A stretch of 44,847 nucleotides of DNA from Tichowtungia sp964398915 (GCA_964398915.1 CAYNOR010000017.1:1-44847), one strand, 5' to 3'; positions 1 to 9,898 are shown, numbered from the stretch's first letter. Translations and numbers: made by a program. The notes: generated by a model not told the origin, from the sequence alone.

Positions 1-3000
1 GCCACCGGCATGGCCTTTGACCGCTGGACCGGCGACACCGACTATGTGGCGGATGTCACAGCGGCGAATACCACGGTGACTATGCCCGTGCAGGCCGTTA
101 CCCTGACTGCGACCTATGTGAATGTTTACCCACTGACGGTCAACAGCGGCAGCGGCAGCGGCTCGTACACTAACCGGCATCCGGTGGCGATTGAAGCCGA
201 CGCTCCGACTACCGGTATGGCCTTTGACTGGTGGATCGGCGATATAGAATATGTGGCGAGCATCACTTCCGAGACCACCACTGTGACGATGCCAAATCGG
301 GCTGTTACGCTGACGGCGATCTATAAAACCGCCTATTATCCCCTTACCGTTCAGGGAGGAACCGGAAGCGGTTCCTGCACCAACGGCCAAAAAGTCAGGA
401 TTGCCGCCACCGTTCCGGTCGGGTGGAAGTTCTACCGCTGGAACGACGGCGATACGAATGCCTCACGGATGATCACCATGCCGCCCCACGCCGCTTTGTA
501 CATTGCCAACCTGACGGACATCACAAAACCTGTGCTGACCATCAGTTCTCCGGCCAACGGCATGCAGTCAACCAACAGAACGGTGATGGTGACTGGCAAG
601 GCAACCGACAACGATGGCGGAAAGGATATTCTGGTCCGGCTTAACAGCGACGACTGGATTCTGAATAACGCTTTTCCCGGATCGACCAACTGGACGGCCA
701 ACCTGACCCTGCAGCCGGGCGCCAATACGATCTGCGCCTATGCCCGCGACGCGGCCGGCAACTGCTCGTTGACATCCCGCATTGTCTGCACCTATTTGGT
801 TTACAGCACACTGACGCTGCAGACAAACGGGCCGGGAACCGTAACGCGCACGCCAGTGGGTGTGCCAGAAGTAGGAAAGCTGTATACGCTGACCGCTACC
901 CCGAAAGCCGGGTACGGCTTTATCAACTGGACGGACGGAACGGGCGGCTTTGTGAGCACGAATAAGGTGCTGAAATTCACGATGACCTCGAACGCCGTGT
1001 TCACGGCAAACTTTACCGATATCCAGAAGCCAACTGTGGCAATAACTTATCCGACCGCCTCAATGAGGGTGACGAATGCGGTCTGTACGGTCAAAGGTAC
1101 CGCGGCAGACAACGCCGCAGTGACCGGCGTATACTGCCGCGTGAACAGCGACATATGGATAAAGGCTGACACGACAAATAACTGGAAGAACTGGAGTATC
1201 CCGCTAAACTTGACTGCCGGATCCAATCTGATTCAAGCCTGCAGTGCTGACGCGGACGGTAATAGCTCTTTAACCTCCCGCGTGGTCTGCACCTACGTGG
1301 TTTACAGCACGCTAACGCTACAGACGAACGGGCTTGGAACCGTAACGCGCGCACCGGCGGCATTGCCGGAAGTGAATAAGACATACACACTGACGGCCGC
1401 GCCTGTTGCCGGGTACAACTTCAAGAACTGGACAGGAGACCTTGCGGGCACCAATAAGCTGACGACCTTTGTTATGACAACGAATATGTCGATCACAGCA
1501 AACTTTACCGATATCCAGAAGCCGACCGTGGCAATAACTTATCCGACCGCCTCAATGCGGGTGACGAATGCGGTTTGCACGATCGCGGGTAATGCGGCGG
1601 ATAACGCCGCGGTGACCGGCGTATACTGCCGCGTGAACAACGGCACATGGATAAATGCCGTCACGACAAATGGCTGGAAAAACTGGCGTGTCCCTCTGAA
1701 TCTGACCGCCGGATCCAATCTGATTCAAGCCTGCAGTGCTGATGCGGCCGGCAACAGCTCTTTGACCTCCGGCGTGGTTTGTACCTATGTGGTTGCCGCA
1801 AATCTGACGATCCAGACAAATGGAGCGGGGACGGTTGCGCGCACACCGGCCGGCGCGCCGGAAATCGGGAAACTGTATACGCTGACCGCGACGCCGAAAG
1901 CTGGCTCCGCTTTTGCGGGATGGGCAGGTGATGCGACGGACACCAATAAAATCATCCGTTTCACGATGACATCGAACGCCGTATTCACGGCGAACTTCAC
2001 CGACATTCAGAGGCCGGTTGTAAAGATCGTTTACCCAACAGCCTCGCTGCGGGTAATGACCAATGGCACAGTTGTCATTCGCGGGACAGCGGCTGACAAT
2101 GGTGTGCTCAAAGAAGTTAAATATCAGCTCTACAACGGCGACTGGACGAATGCGGTATCGACCAATATCTTCAAAGCTTGGACGGCTCCGTATGAGCCTG
2201 TTGCCGGGCTGAACACCTCCAAGGTGTATAGCGTGGATATGCAGGATAATAGCTCGATAACTTCAACGGTGGTATTTACTTACATTCCAGGTGCGGTGCT
2301 GACGGTGCAAACCAACAGCTCGGAACAAGGAACCATTGCCCCTTCTTTAAACGGTAAGGTGCTGCAAATCGGTACGGCCAACACCATGACCGCCACAGCG
2401 AACGCCGGATACGTGTTCACCAGCTGGACTTACGGTCTCGGCGGGCTGGTTGCCACGAACACGAAGGCTATCAAATTTGTGATGACCAATAATCTGGTGC
2501 TGACAGCAAACTTCCGCGACTCGGATGGCGAACTTCCTTTTGACGCCGTGGCCGATATACTGGCAGCTTCGCAGACGCCCATCGTCGTGGACGGCTTTCC
2601 CGAGGATTGGACGGGCATCCCGCGTTCTATGTTCAGTTATTCGTCCATGACACAGGAAGTGGCCGTGGCGCTGGATGGAAATAATATTGCCTTATTATTG
2701 AACGGTTGTCCGTTCAATACCTCCGACACCGTGCTGGTCTATTTCAAACTGCGGTTGACTTATGGCACGGATGACAACCGCCATACCGTTGATCTGTGGA
2801 CAAGCGGTTCAGTTCTCTACGCCATGGTGGACGGGCAGGTTATCACCGGCCTTGAAGCGGTTCTGTTAAACGGCGTACTGGAAGTGAAAATCCCCGTCGA
2901 ACAGACACCTACACAAGTGATTATTGAAGAAGTTGGCGGAGGAATGGATCTCGGCAACGGCACGTTAAAGGAACTTTTCAGGATCACACCGCATGAAAGT

Positions 3001-3021
3001 TCCTTATCTTCAACGCCGTGA
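1..3021 (+). CDS. Large repeat-rich surface/secreted protein, 5' partial
   Basis: The reading frame is open from the first base, so the true start and any signal peptide lie upstream. Counting from the first Met at base 10, about 1003 residues remain. Residues 1-170 hold InlB-type (Listeria-Bacteroides) beta repeats with the pattern YPLTV..GSGS..N and TMP..AVTLTA.Y. From about 170 to 838, Ig-like modules (KPxVxIxYPT...DNAAVTGVYCRVN) alternate with InlB-like modules (TLQTNGxGTV...YTLTATPKAGY.F..W). Residues about 850-1003 begin with IVVDGFPEDWTGIP and look like a CBM9/DOMON-type beta-sandwich, which often binds carbohydrate. No transmembrane anchor or PEP-CTERM tail is visible at the C-terminus. 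The likely role is adhesion or glycan binding at the cell surface; that role is inferred from domain type. A weak hairpin terminator follows. Confidence 0.75.
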   Translation, partial: ATGMAFDRWTGDTDYVADVTAANTTVTMPVQAVTLTATYVNVYPLTVNSGSGSGSYTNRHPVAIEADAPTTGMAFDWWIGDIEYVASITSETTTVTMPNRAVTLTAIYKTAYYPLTVQGGTGSGSCTNGQKVRIAATVPVGWKFYRWNDGDTNASRMITMPPHAALYIANLTDITKPVLTISSPANGMQSTNRTVMVTGKATDNDGGKDILVRLNSDDWILNNAFPGSTNWTANLTLQPGANTICAYARDAAGNCSLTSRIVCTYLVYSTLTLQTNGPGTVTRTPVGVPEVGKLYTLTATPKAGYGFINWTDGTGGFVSTNKVLKFTMTSNAVFTANFTDIQKPTVAITYPTASMRVTNAVCTVKGTAADNAAVTGVYCRVNSDIWIKADTTNNWKNWSIPLNLTAGSNLIQACSADADGNSSLTSRVVCTYVVYSTLTLQTNGLGTVTRAPAALPEVNKTYTLTAAPVAGYNFKNWTGDLAGTNKLTTFVMTTNMSITANFTDIQKPTVAITYPTASMRVTNAVCTIAGNAADNAAVTGVYCRVNNGTWINAVTTNGWKNWRVPLNLTAGSNLIQACSADAAGNSSLTSGVVCTYVVAANLTIQTNGAGTVARTPAGAPEIGKLYTLTATPKAGSAFAGWAGDATDTNKIIRFTMTSNAVFTANFTDIQRPVVKIVYPTASLRVMTNGTVVIRGTAADNGVLKEVKYQLYNGDWTNAVSTNIFKAWTAPYEPVAGLNTSKVYSVDMQDNSSITSTVVFTYIPGAVLTVQTNSSEQGTIAPSLNGKVLQIGTANTMTATANAGYVFTSWTYGLGGLVATNTKAIKFVMTNNLVLTANFRDSDGELPFDAVADILAASQTPIVVDGFPEDWTGIPRSMFSYSSMTQEVAVALDGNNIALLLNGCPFNTSDTVLVYFKLRLTYGTDDNRHTVDLWTSGSVLYAMVDGQVITGLEAVLLNGVLEVKIPVEQTPTQVIIEEVGGGMDLGNGTLKELFRITPHESSLSSTP
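1009..1800 (+). repeat. Duplicated ~492-bp Ig/InlB module inside the surface protein gene
   Basis: The segment starting at 1018 (gatatccagaagcc) recurs at 1510 with long near-identical stretches, a period of 492 bp or 164 codons. The copies match closely in DNA as well as protein, which suggests recent duplication or gene conversion. More diverged copies flank them. Confidence 0.8.
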
Positions 3022-3068
3022 GTCGGGAGGCGCGAATACGCAGTGAAATGATAGTTGATCTCAAAACC

Positions 3069-3097
3069 AAACGGCTGCGCCGCTCCCGTTTATTTTT
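3069..3097 (+). terminator. Weak intrinsic terminator after the surface protein gene
   Basis: AAACGG and CCGTTT form a six-base-pair stem around an 11-nt GC-rich loop and are followed by ATTTTT. It lies about 50 bases after the stop codon. Confidence 0.4.
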
Positions 3098-3123
3098 ATG
3101 AATAGTTCCGGCCAGACCCCGAC

Positions 3124-4218
3124 TTGGCTACCATTCTTTTTGACATTCGGGCGCAAACCCTTAGTTTATCGGACGTGTATCTGGGCTTTTACAATTTTTA
3201 CCGGCAATACAACGGGAATAAGATGTTCACCGATCCGGCCTCGCCCATCGGCGACAACCTGATGTATCCGATGGTTCACCTCGGCGAAAGACTGCGCGCT
3301 CTGGGCCATCAGGTGTCTACTTTGGATATGGATGATTTATCCAAGTTTGATGCCGCTGTTTTTCTGGATCATCCAACACTGCTGAATCCCTATTTCCGGC
3401 GGCTCAAAAAGATGCGTGGCAAAAAACTGTATCTCTTCCTAATGGAAAACGCCGCCAACCGTCCGGATAACTACTGGGCTTTCAACCACCGCGAATTCGA
3501 AAAAGTGTTCACCTGGAACCCCCGTCTGGTTGATGGAAAAAAGTATCACCGGTTTTATCTGCCCAACCAAATTCCGCCCATCGCCAGACTGGAGCCGACG
3601 GAGCAAAGAAAATTCTGCGTCACCATCGCCAGCCAGAAATACAGCAGTCATCCGCAGGAGCTTTATTCGGAACGCGTGCGGGCCATTCGCTGGTTTGAGC
3701 AACATCATCCTGAAAAATTCGACTTGTTCGGCACCTTATGGGAGCACCCCTATTTCACCGGCAGGCTGGCGAGATTAAATCTGGGGCTGCAACAAGTCTA
3801 CGCCCGCTTCCCGGACGTTTTGCGCCAACAGCGTTTCCCTGCTCATCGCGGCACCGTACCGGGCAAACACGCCGTGTTGCGGCAGTACAAATTCGCCCTT
3901 TGCTACGAAAATGCCGTGTTCCCCGGCTATGTAAGCGAAAAAATATTCGATGCTTTATTTGCCGGATGCATTCCGGTCTATCTCGGCGCACCGGATGTGA
4001 CGGATCTGCTTCCACCCGATATTTTTATAGATAAACGGAAGTTCAAAAACTACGCCGATCTTTATGCCTATTTAAAAAATATGCCGGAAAAAGAATATTC
4101 AGACTATCGGCAGGCAATAGAAAAATTTCTGACCGGCACCGGGATCCGCCCCTTCAGCGCAGAAGATTTTGCCGATACGGTCATTCGGCACATCGTCAAC
4201 GGAGATACGGGCTCATGA
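3124..4218 (+). CDS. GT10 (alpha-1,3-fucosyltransferase-like) glycosyltransferase
   Basis: The 364-residue product has the C-terminal acceptor/donor motif of family GT10 near residues 258-290: YKFALCYENAVFPGYVSEKI followed by FDALFAGCIPVYLGAP. This matches the family pattern YKF.L.FEN....YVTEK...A..AG.VPV..G. GT10 enzymes move fucose from GDP-fucose onto a glycan, so O-antigen, capsule or surface glycan decoration is likely. The frame has a stop at 3103 and no ATG before the conserved region, so TTG at 3124 is the only plausible start. The ATG at 3098 is out of frame. The stop overlaps the next gene's start (ATGA), indicating translational coupling with the GT2 gene. Confidence 0.8.
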   Translation: MATILFDIRAQTLSLSDVYLGFYNFYRQYNGNKMFTDPASPIGDNLMYPMVHLGERLRALGHQVSTLDMDDLSKFDAAVFLDHPTLLNPYFRRLKKMRGKKLYLFLMENAANRPDNYWAFNHREFEKVFTWNPRLVDGKKYHRFYLPNQIPPIARLEPTEQRKFCVTIASQKYSSHPQELYSERVRAIRWFEQHHPEKFDLFGTLWEHPYFTGRLARLNLGLQQVYARFPDVLRQQRFPAHRGTVPGKHAVLRQYKFALCYENAVFPGYVSEKIFDALFAGCIPVYLGAPDVTDLLPPDIFIDKRKFKNYADLYAYLKNMPEKEYSDYRQAIEKFLTGTGIRPFSAEDFADTVIRHIVNGDTGS

Positions 4219-5222
4219 GCAATCCCCTGGTCTCCATCTGTATTCCCACGTACAAGCGGCCGGAACTGCTGGAACGGGCAATTCGATCCTGTCTGGCACA
4301 AACCTATCCGTATTTTGAAATCCTGATCACCGATAACAGTCCGGATGACGCCTCGGGCCTGATGGCGGCACGCCTGAACGATCCCCGGATCCGTTACCAC
4401 AAAAATGAAACCAATCTCGGCCCCTACGCCAATGTGAATCGCGTGGCAACAGGAGCAACAGGGGCTTACGTTAAATTTTTGATGGATGATGATCTGCTCA
4501 AGCCCCGCTGTCTGGAATTCATGGTGGCCGCGCTGGAACAGAATCCCGGCGCAGGAATGGCTATGGCCCCGATGGATTTAATTGATGCGGATGATAAACG
4601 CATTTTTCCCCGTTTTTATGTGTTTCGGAAAATGGAATATCGCTACCGCTATCAGGTCGGTGACGGATTGATTGGCCGGAAAAAAATTCTGTACGACTTT
4701 CTGGTGAAGGATTATCCCTGCTGTGTGCCCAGCGGCGTGATGTGGCGGCGGGAGTGTTTTGACCGCCTTGGTTACTTTGACCCGCAGGCAGATTTTGCTG
4801 TGGATCTGGATTTCTGCATGCGCGTGGCGGCACACTGGGATTTTTACTACATCGATCAGGTTCTTTCTTCCTGGCGGCTGCTGGCCAGTTGCCACACGGC
4901 TACTCTGCATCAAACCGGCTTCCCGATTGAAGCCTTCTATTACATTACCCGCAAATGTCTTGCCAATGAGCCGGTCCGGAAACTTTTCAAAGATGACTGG
5001 TCTGCACTGGTTCGTAACAGCTTGTTCTTTTGCTCCTGCCGTTCACTGCTGAATGTTTCAGCGGGCCTGCGCGCGCGCAATCTGAAGCTGATTGGAGCGA
5101 CAATTAAAACAATCCTCCACGAGGACGATTATTTTTTAAACTTCCTGCGGCTTCCGCTCTTTGCCGTGCACGAAATCTGGGTTTCATTGTTCCCGGAAAA
5201 ATTACATCCTCCCAGAAAGTAA
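4215..5222 (+). CDS. GT2 family glycosyltransferase
   Basis: The 335-residue product opens with the GT-A signature PLVSICIPTYKRPELLERAI and has a DDD-type nucleotide-sugar/metal motif (FLMDDDLLKPRC) near residue 95. A later acidic segment (FAVDLDFCMRVA) fits the catalytic-base region of GT2 enzymes. It overlaps the upstream GT10 gene by four bases (ATGA). The pair probably builds one surface glycan; donor and acceptor cannot be told from sequence. There is no strong transmembrane segment, so a cytoplasmic or peripheral membrane enzyme is expected. Confidence 0.85.
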   Translation: MSNPLVSICIPTYKRPELLERAIRSCLAQTYPYFEILITDNSPDDASGLMAARLNDPRIRYHKNETNLGPYANVNRVATGATGAYVKFLMDDDLLKPRCLEFMVAALEQNPGAGMAMAPMDLIDADDKRIFPRFYVFRKMEYRYRYQVGDGLIGRKKILYDFLVKDYPCCVPSGVMWRRECFDRLGYFDPQADFAVDLDFCMRVAAHWDFYYIDQVLSSWRLLASCHTATLHQTGFPIEAFYYITRKCLANEPVRKLFKDDWSALVRNSLFFCSCRSLLNVSAGLRARNLKLIGATIKTILHEDDYFLNFLRLPLFAVHEIWVSLFPEKLHPPRK

Positions 5223-5492
5223 ACAGGTAAGTCCGTCGCTATCCTTATAGGAATTCCCAGCGAAATCATTGCTGACTAAATAAATATCGTGCCTTTTTAA
5301 TTCAATTGTGATCTCATAAGTTAATGGTATTAACAATTTTCAACACTCCGATATCCCCTATTAGATCACAATCTCTGTGGGCAAAAAAAATCCGCCAGAA
5401 AGTTAGATTGGGATTGCAACTTCTCGTACACGGATTTCTCACGCCCGTTATATACTTGCGATCAAATTTGAGGGCAGTTTTTCAATAATCTG
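5223..5492. other. AT-rich intergenic region with nested dyad symmetry
   Basis: The spacer between the glycosyltransferase pair and the tandem methyltransferase is visibly richer in A/T than its neighbours. It carries a perfect 10-bp inverted repeat (ATTGTGATCT at 5305-5314, AGATCACAAT at 5363-5372) and, inside it, a short dyad GTTAAT-GGT-ATTAAC at 5320-5334. No convincing ORF is present. It may be a regulatory region for the downstream gene. Confidence 0.5.
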
Positions 5493-6959
5493 TTGGTCAC
5501 AAATCAAATGAACTTATCAAATATTTTTGCCAAATTGGATCGCGTTCGTAATTTTCCGTTGCTAGGAGTGCGTTTGGTCAGGGCTGTCTTGCCCGGAGGG
5601 TTTCTTACTTCCGCAGTTCATATTCGAAAGCGAGATCTGATCAAGGAAATCAAAAAAAACTATGGTCTAACCACCTTTGTTGAAACCGGCACAAATGAGG
5701 GCGATATGGTTGAAGCCGTAAAGGATCACTTCACCCGTATTTATTCCATCGAGCTGGACATGCATTTGTTTCAGAGAGCGAGTGCGCGATTTGCCAACCA
5801 GGAAAATATCAGTATTTTACAGGGCGACAGTGCCGAGGTTTTGCCATGCATTTTGCGTGAAATACAAACCCCTGCTCTTTTTTGGCTGGATGCTCACTAC
5901 TCGGGCGGCGAGACAGCCAAAGGTCCTACCGAAACCCCTATCCTTCTGGAGATAGCTGAAATACTGAAACACCGAGTTCACGGCCATATTATCCTCATTG
6001 ACGATGCATGGTGCTTCGGTACCATAAAAGAATACCCCACCGTATCGGAGTTGAAGAGCTACATCAAGCAACGGAATCCGGACGCACAGGTCAAGGTCTT
6101 CCAGGGCGTAATTTGGGTTAGTGAGCCAGAGTCGTTCCTTTCTTGTCAGGCTAAATCAAAAAATAAAATTTCGTTAAGAAAAACCAATCCTATGCCTATA
6201 GTACTGTTTAACACCCCGGTAACTCTCGCCGAGTTTCTTCCCCCTTTCGCAGAAAAAGTTTGGCAGAAGATCCCGTTCGGCAAGAGCAGGTTTCATCCCT
6301 TCGATGCGATTCCGTCCGACATTAAACCGGCGGTCATTCTTGATGTGGGTGCCAACGAGGGCCGCGTAGCCGAGGCAGCATTGCGTACCTATCCGCAATG
6401 TCAGGTCATCTGCTTTGAACCGGTCGCGGGTACTTTTCATGCATTGCAGAAAAGACTGACTCGCTACGGAGCCCGGGTGGTTTATTTTAATGAGGCCTTA
6501 TCCGACGTGAATTCTCAGGCCGAGATCAATCTGACCAGCTTTAACGGGGCCAACTCGCTTCAGCCGCAACCGGCACTGCATAAGATCCTCAATCCACATG
6601 TCCGGGAGGTCGGCAAAGAAACCATCACGCTGTCACGGCTGGATGATATCGCAACCAAACTTCCTGCGCAAAAAATCGATGTCATGAAAATTGACGTGGA
6701 AGGCCATGAACTGAAAGTGCTTCAGGGCGGCCGGAATTTTATTCGAGAAAACGTAGACACGATCATCATTGAGATTTCGATGATGCGCGACGCCGCCTGG
6801 TCTCAACAGGCTGTCTTCGACATCTTTGCCCTGATGAAAGAGCTGGGCTTTGCGCTCCTGAACGTCTTCGATCTTCATCATGCCAAGCAGTCCGAGATGC
6901 TGCTGGTACAAATGGACTGCGTGTTCAGAAAACAAAGCTCTCTGAGATCCACGCTATAG
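5493..6959 (+). CDS. Tandem methyltransferase: class I SAM-like domain plus FkbM domain
   Basis: The 488-residue protein joins two Rossmann domains. Residues about 45-215 contain TFVETGTNEGDMV, IYSIELD and WLDAHYSGG, as in a group of bacterial SAM-like domains found in glycan clusters. Residues about 275-480 contain VILDVGANEGRVA, VICFEPV and DVMKIDVEGHELKVLQGG, the hallmark of FkbM methyltransferases, which often O-methylate sugars. The frame opens at TTG 5493, but ATG at 5508 (MNLSNIFAKL) is at least as likely; neither has a strong ribosome site. Location after two glycosyltransferases suggests glycan methylation. The link between the domains, near residues 215-270, has no clear motif. Confidence 0.82.
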   Translation: MVTNQMNLSNIFAKLDRVRNFPLLGVRLVRAVLPGGFLTSAVHIRKRDLIKEIKKNYGLTTFVETGTNEGDMVEAVKDHFTRIYSIELDMHLFQRASARFANQENISILQGDSAEVLPCILREIQTPALFWLDAHYSGGETAKGPTETPILLEIAEILKHRVHGHIILIDDAWCFGTIKEYPTVSELKSYIKQRNPDAQVKVFQGVIWVSEPESFLSCQAKSKNKISLRKTNPMPIVLFNTPVTLAEFLPPFAEKVWQKIPFGKSRFHPFDAIPSDIKPAVILDVGANEGRVAEAALRTYPQCQVICFEPVAGTFHALQKRLTRYGARVVYFNEALSDVNSQAEINLTSFNGANSLQPQPALHKILNPHVREVGKETITLSRLDDIATKLPAQKIDVMKIDVEGHELKVLQGGRNFIRENVDTIIIEISMMRDAAWSQQAVFDIFALMKELGFALLNVFDLHHAKQSEMLLVQMDCVFRKQSSLRSTL

Positions 6960-7222
6960 TGCGGAGCAACCCGGATTAATACCCATTGCGGATGAAGATC
7001 GGTAAAAAGTAGAACGACCGTCCCTGTCGTTTTCCGCCCTGAGCGGATCTGTCGGGTTGTCAGTCGAAGGAGAAAGGCAGAAAGCACGCGGGACGCATGC
7101 TCTACGTTTTGGAAAATACCGACCATCATGCAACTTTGGTATAATACAGAATTAACTTAATGAATATTTTTTTTCCCGAATCTCGATCAATAGTAATCAG
7201 ATTGATTCCGTATAACTCCCCT
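6960..7222. other. Convergent intergenic spacer with repeat-like segments
   Basis: This spacer separates a plus-strand gene from a minus-strand gene. Segments near 6998-7030 (agaacgaccgtccctgtcg) and 7087-7107 (cacgcgggacgcatgctctac) have the look of the modular intergenic repeats seen elsewhere in the window. A TGGTATAAT extended -10 box lies at 7136-7144 but points into the 3' end of the minus-strand gene. No coding region is supported. Confidence 0.4.
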
Positions 7223-9898
7223 TTACTTCTTTGCTGATTTGCGGACGGACAGAATCAGCAGCATAAACAGGCCCGATGCAATGGCTGACAGGCTGATATA
7301 TAGGGGTCGCATGGATGGTGAAAAAATAAACTCCACGCAGTGTGCTCCCGGGGTTAAGAATACGCCGCGCATCAAATAATTACACCGAAGCAACGGCGCT
7401 TGTTTCCCGTCCACCCGGACTTGCCAGTTCGGACTGAACCGGTCGTTCAGCAATAAAATCGCTGATACATCCGTTTGGGCATCAATCAAAATCTGCTTGG
7501 GTTTATAGCTCTTGATTTCAGCCCGTCCGCTCTGCGGCGCGCCCGGCTCAGCCGCAGTCAATGTGGTATCTGAAACCAGAACAATCCGCGCAGGATCAAA
7601 CGCGGGATCTTTAAGGGTTTGTAATGCAACGGTATCGCTGGTGTTGACCGTCCAGTTTGTGTAGAGCCCGACCCGAGGCAGAGCACCGGTAAATTCAATG
7701 AGAGCGTAACTGCCATTGGCTGCGTGTTCCACCGTCAAATCCTCCAGCTTGACGGGCCGTGAAATTCCTGATTTGGGCGCCACATTAAACCGTTCCACGA
7801 TGCGGAAGCGCTCCTTTCCGGGATCAAATTTTTTGTTGAGCAGCTCAATCATGCCCGCCACGCCCAGCACATAGCGTGTATTCGTCAGTTCCCATTTACG
7901 CGTCAACAGCGCAAGGGATTCATCCGATCGCACCTGTAATGCATCCTCGTACGCGACAAAATCAACCGGTTGCCGGGGCATTTGCGTCACATCCAACGAC
8001 TGAATATTATTAAAAGCAAAGTGATGCTGAGCCCATTCGGCACGATACAGCTGACTCAAAACCTGTCCGGCCTGCTGAACCGGCGGCGGCAGACGGAACG
8101 CGCCCGGAATCCACTCCGGCACAATCGCCACGCGTTGCTGAAACGCGTTAACAGCCAGCCGCTCTATGATTGGATTCGCAGAATATTTATTTACGTAATC
8201 CCAATGAATAATCCACGGCAGATTGGATCGCCCGAGATCGACCAGCAATATCAATCCCAGAACTGCAATGCCGACATTCACTTTTTTACCCGAAAAATAA
8301 CCGCTTAGAACGAGGGCTGTCGCGCCTAATGTCCCCGCTAAAAACACGACAAACCAGCCAACCTGCCGGATACTGAACCCGGAAATCTCCGCCGCACTGG
8401 CCGAATCAAACTGCACCTTCCCCAGGTACGCTTCGAGCTCCGTGCCGGCTGACGCATAAATACTCCACCCCAGTAAGGCAAAGCAAACCGCCGCAACTGA
8501 TCCGGCAACCCAGCGCCGGTCAAACGTTGAGCAGCGACTCCGCCACTGCTTCCACTGCGCGGCCAACCCTCGCACACCCTCCGCCGGATTACGAATCATC
8601 CGCCGGCTCAAGTCGTGTACTCCATAAGCAAAAACAATCAGCGCCGCCCAGTCGACAAGGTGCATAAACTTGCACGGATTACGAATCGTGGAAGCGTAGG
8701 GCAACAGATAAAAAAGTTTATAAAACGGCGCGAACCGCCCCCACGCCAGAAGAACGCACACCGCGCCAAGGCCGGCCAAAAACCAAATCAACTTGCGCTG
8801 GACCGGCGAAAATGGAGACTGACCCCGGCGGAACGATTGCAACAGCGCCCACAAACCGATCACCACGATAAAGATTCCACCGTAAAAATTCTCTCCGCCG
8901 TAACGGATGAGTCCCTGCGGGGGCTGACCTCGCATACCAGATTCAAAATACCGATCCCAGGCGGGATCACGACCCAGCCCGCCCCAATATTGTCCCCCAT
9001 CAGGCGTATCCATCCGATAGCCGTAAAGCCCCGATACAATCCAGCTTAATGTCTCTGCTTTCGGCAAGCTCCACTGCGTCGCCCAGTCCCACTTTTGCAA
9101 TTTCGTCTGCGTATCCTGCTCCGCCCCGGCAACCCCCTTAATATTTGTTCCCACCAGGGACGATAGCGATTGAAACGCCAAAAAAGCGGCAAACCCGGCA
9201 ACGATCAAAAGTCTCAATCCCCCCCGGGAGGTTTTTCTAACCAGTGACCCGGAACCTTCAACCCACGCTTGATAAATAACATATATCCCGACCGCCAGAC
9301 TGAACAGTACTGCGACGTCAAACCCCTCCATAATTCCTAAACCAACAGCCATACCCGCCAGACCGGTTCGCAACCAGCCGCGCCAGCCCGATCGTTCCTG
9401 CAAAGCCGTCAGCGCCAGAAACATTGCCCCCAGCGCCATCGGTCTGGAAACCTGCCCCCAACAGGCCATGGAAAAATAATCCGGATGCAATGCAGATGCC
9501 AATCCGCACAGCACACATGCCACGGGTGACAGCTTCAGAGACCGGCAAAACCCCCATGCGCACAGCCCCAGGAAAATCAAGGAAAGCGGCTGCCAGAATT
9601 TTGCATAAAAAACAGGTCCGCCCAGCCATAACACCAGCATGGAAATATCCACCGGGGCGCTTCCGCCTTCGAGTCCCAGCCAGTTTAAATCGCTCCAGAC
9701 CCCGGAAAACTGGCCGGGCATTTGCAAAGCCGAATTGAACGCTGCCCCGAGAGGAAAATCATTGGCAAACAGCACCTGCCCCGGCAAAAAACTCTTATAG
9801 AAAAGTCCGCTGAACACGATTAGAAGCACCGCGAATAAAACAATAAAACCACGCCAGAAAGTTTCATGACCAGAATTCGACATTTTTTTTGTATTCAT
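7223..9898 (-). CDS. YfhO-like large membrane protein (GT-C fold)
   Basis: The product is a large integral membrane protein of 891 residues with roughly a dozen hydrophobic helices in the first two thirds, then a soluble region. The final part contains LLLNDRFSPNWQVRVDG, LTPGAHCVEFIFSP and a last transmembrane helix, typical of the YfhO family, which has a GT-C-like fold and is linked to glycosylation of cell-envelope polymers. I chose the start at 9898 (MNTKKMSNSG) because GGAG lies four bases upstream; a longer frame reaches 9979 but follows a stop codon directly and has no ribosome site. It lies downstream of the radical SAM gene on the same strand. Substrate is unknown. Confidence 0.75.
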   Translation of the reverse strand: MNTKKMSNSGHETFWRGFIVLFAVLLIVFSGLFYKSFLPGQVLFANDFPLGAAFNSALQMPGQFSGVWSDLNWLGLEGGSAPVDISMLVLWLGGPVFYAKFWQPLSLIFLGLCAWGFCRSLKLSPVACVLCGLASALHPDYFSMACWGQVSRPMALGAMFLALTALQERSGWRGWLRTGLAGMAVGLGIMEGFDVAVLFSLAVGIYVIYQAWVEGSGSLVRKTSRGGLRLLIVAGFAAFLAFQSLSSLVGTNIKGVAGAEQDTQTKLQKWDWATQWSLPKAETLSWIVSGLYGYRMDTPDGGQYWGGLGRDPAWDRYFESGMRGQPPQGLIRYGGENFYGGIFIVVIGLWALLQSFRRGQSPFSPVQRKLIWFLAGLGAVCVLLAWGRFAPFYKLFYLLPYASTIRNPCKFMHLVDWAALIVFAYGVHDLSRRMIRNPAEGVRGLAAQWKQWRSRCSTFDRRWVAGSVAAVCFALLGWSIYASAGTELEAYLGKVQFDSASAAEISGFSIRQVGWFVVFLAGTLGATALVLSGYFSGKKVNVGIAVLGLILLVDLGRSNLPWIIHWDYVNKYSANPIIERLAVNAFQQRVAIVPEWIPGAFRLPPPVQQAGQVLSQLYRAEWAQHHFAFNNIQSLDVTQMPRQPVDFVAYEDALQVRSDESLALLTRKWELTNTRYVLGVAGMIELLNKKFDPGKERFRIVERFNVAPKSGISRPVKLEDLTVEHAANGSYALIEFTGALPRVGLYTNWTVNTSDTVALQTLKDPAFDPARIVLVSDTTLTAAEPGAPQSGRAEIKSYKPKQILIDAQTDVSAILLLNDRFSPNWQVRVDGKQAPLLRCNYLMRGVFLTPGAHCVEFIFSPSMRPLYISLSAIASGLFMLLILSVRKSAKK

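Noticed and set aside
5305..5372. Two CRP-type sites
   Set aside because: The half-sites TGTGATCT and AGATCACA are 49 bases apart, too far for one CRP site; kept only as an inverted repeat.
7136..7144. TGGTATAAT as a promoter
   Set aside because: It points into the 3' end of a minus-strand gene and no plus-strand gene follows; it may be chance in an AT-rich stretch.
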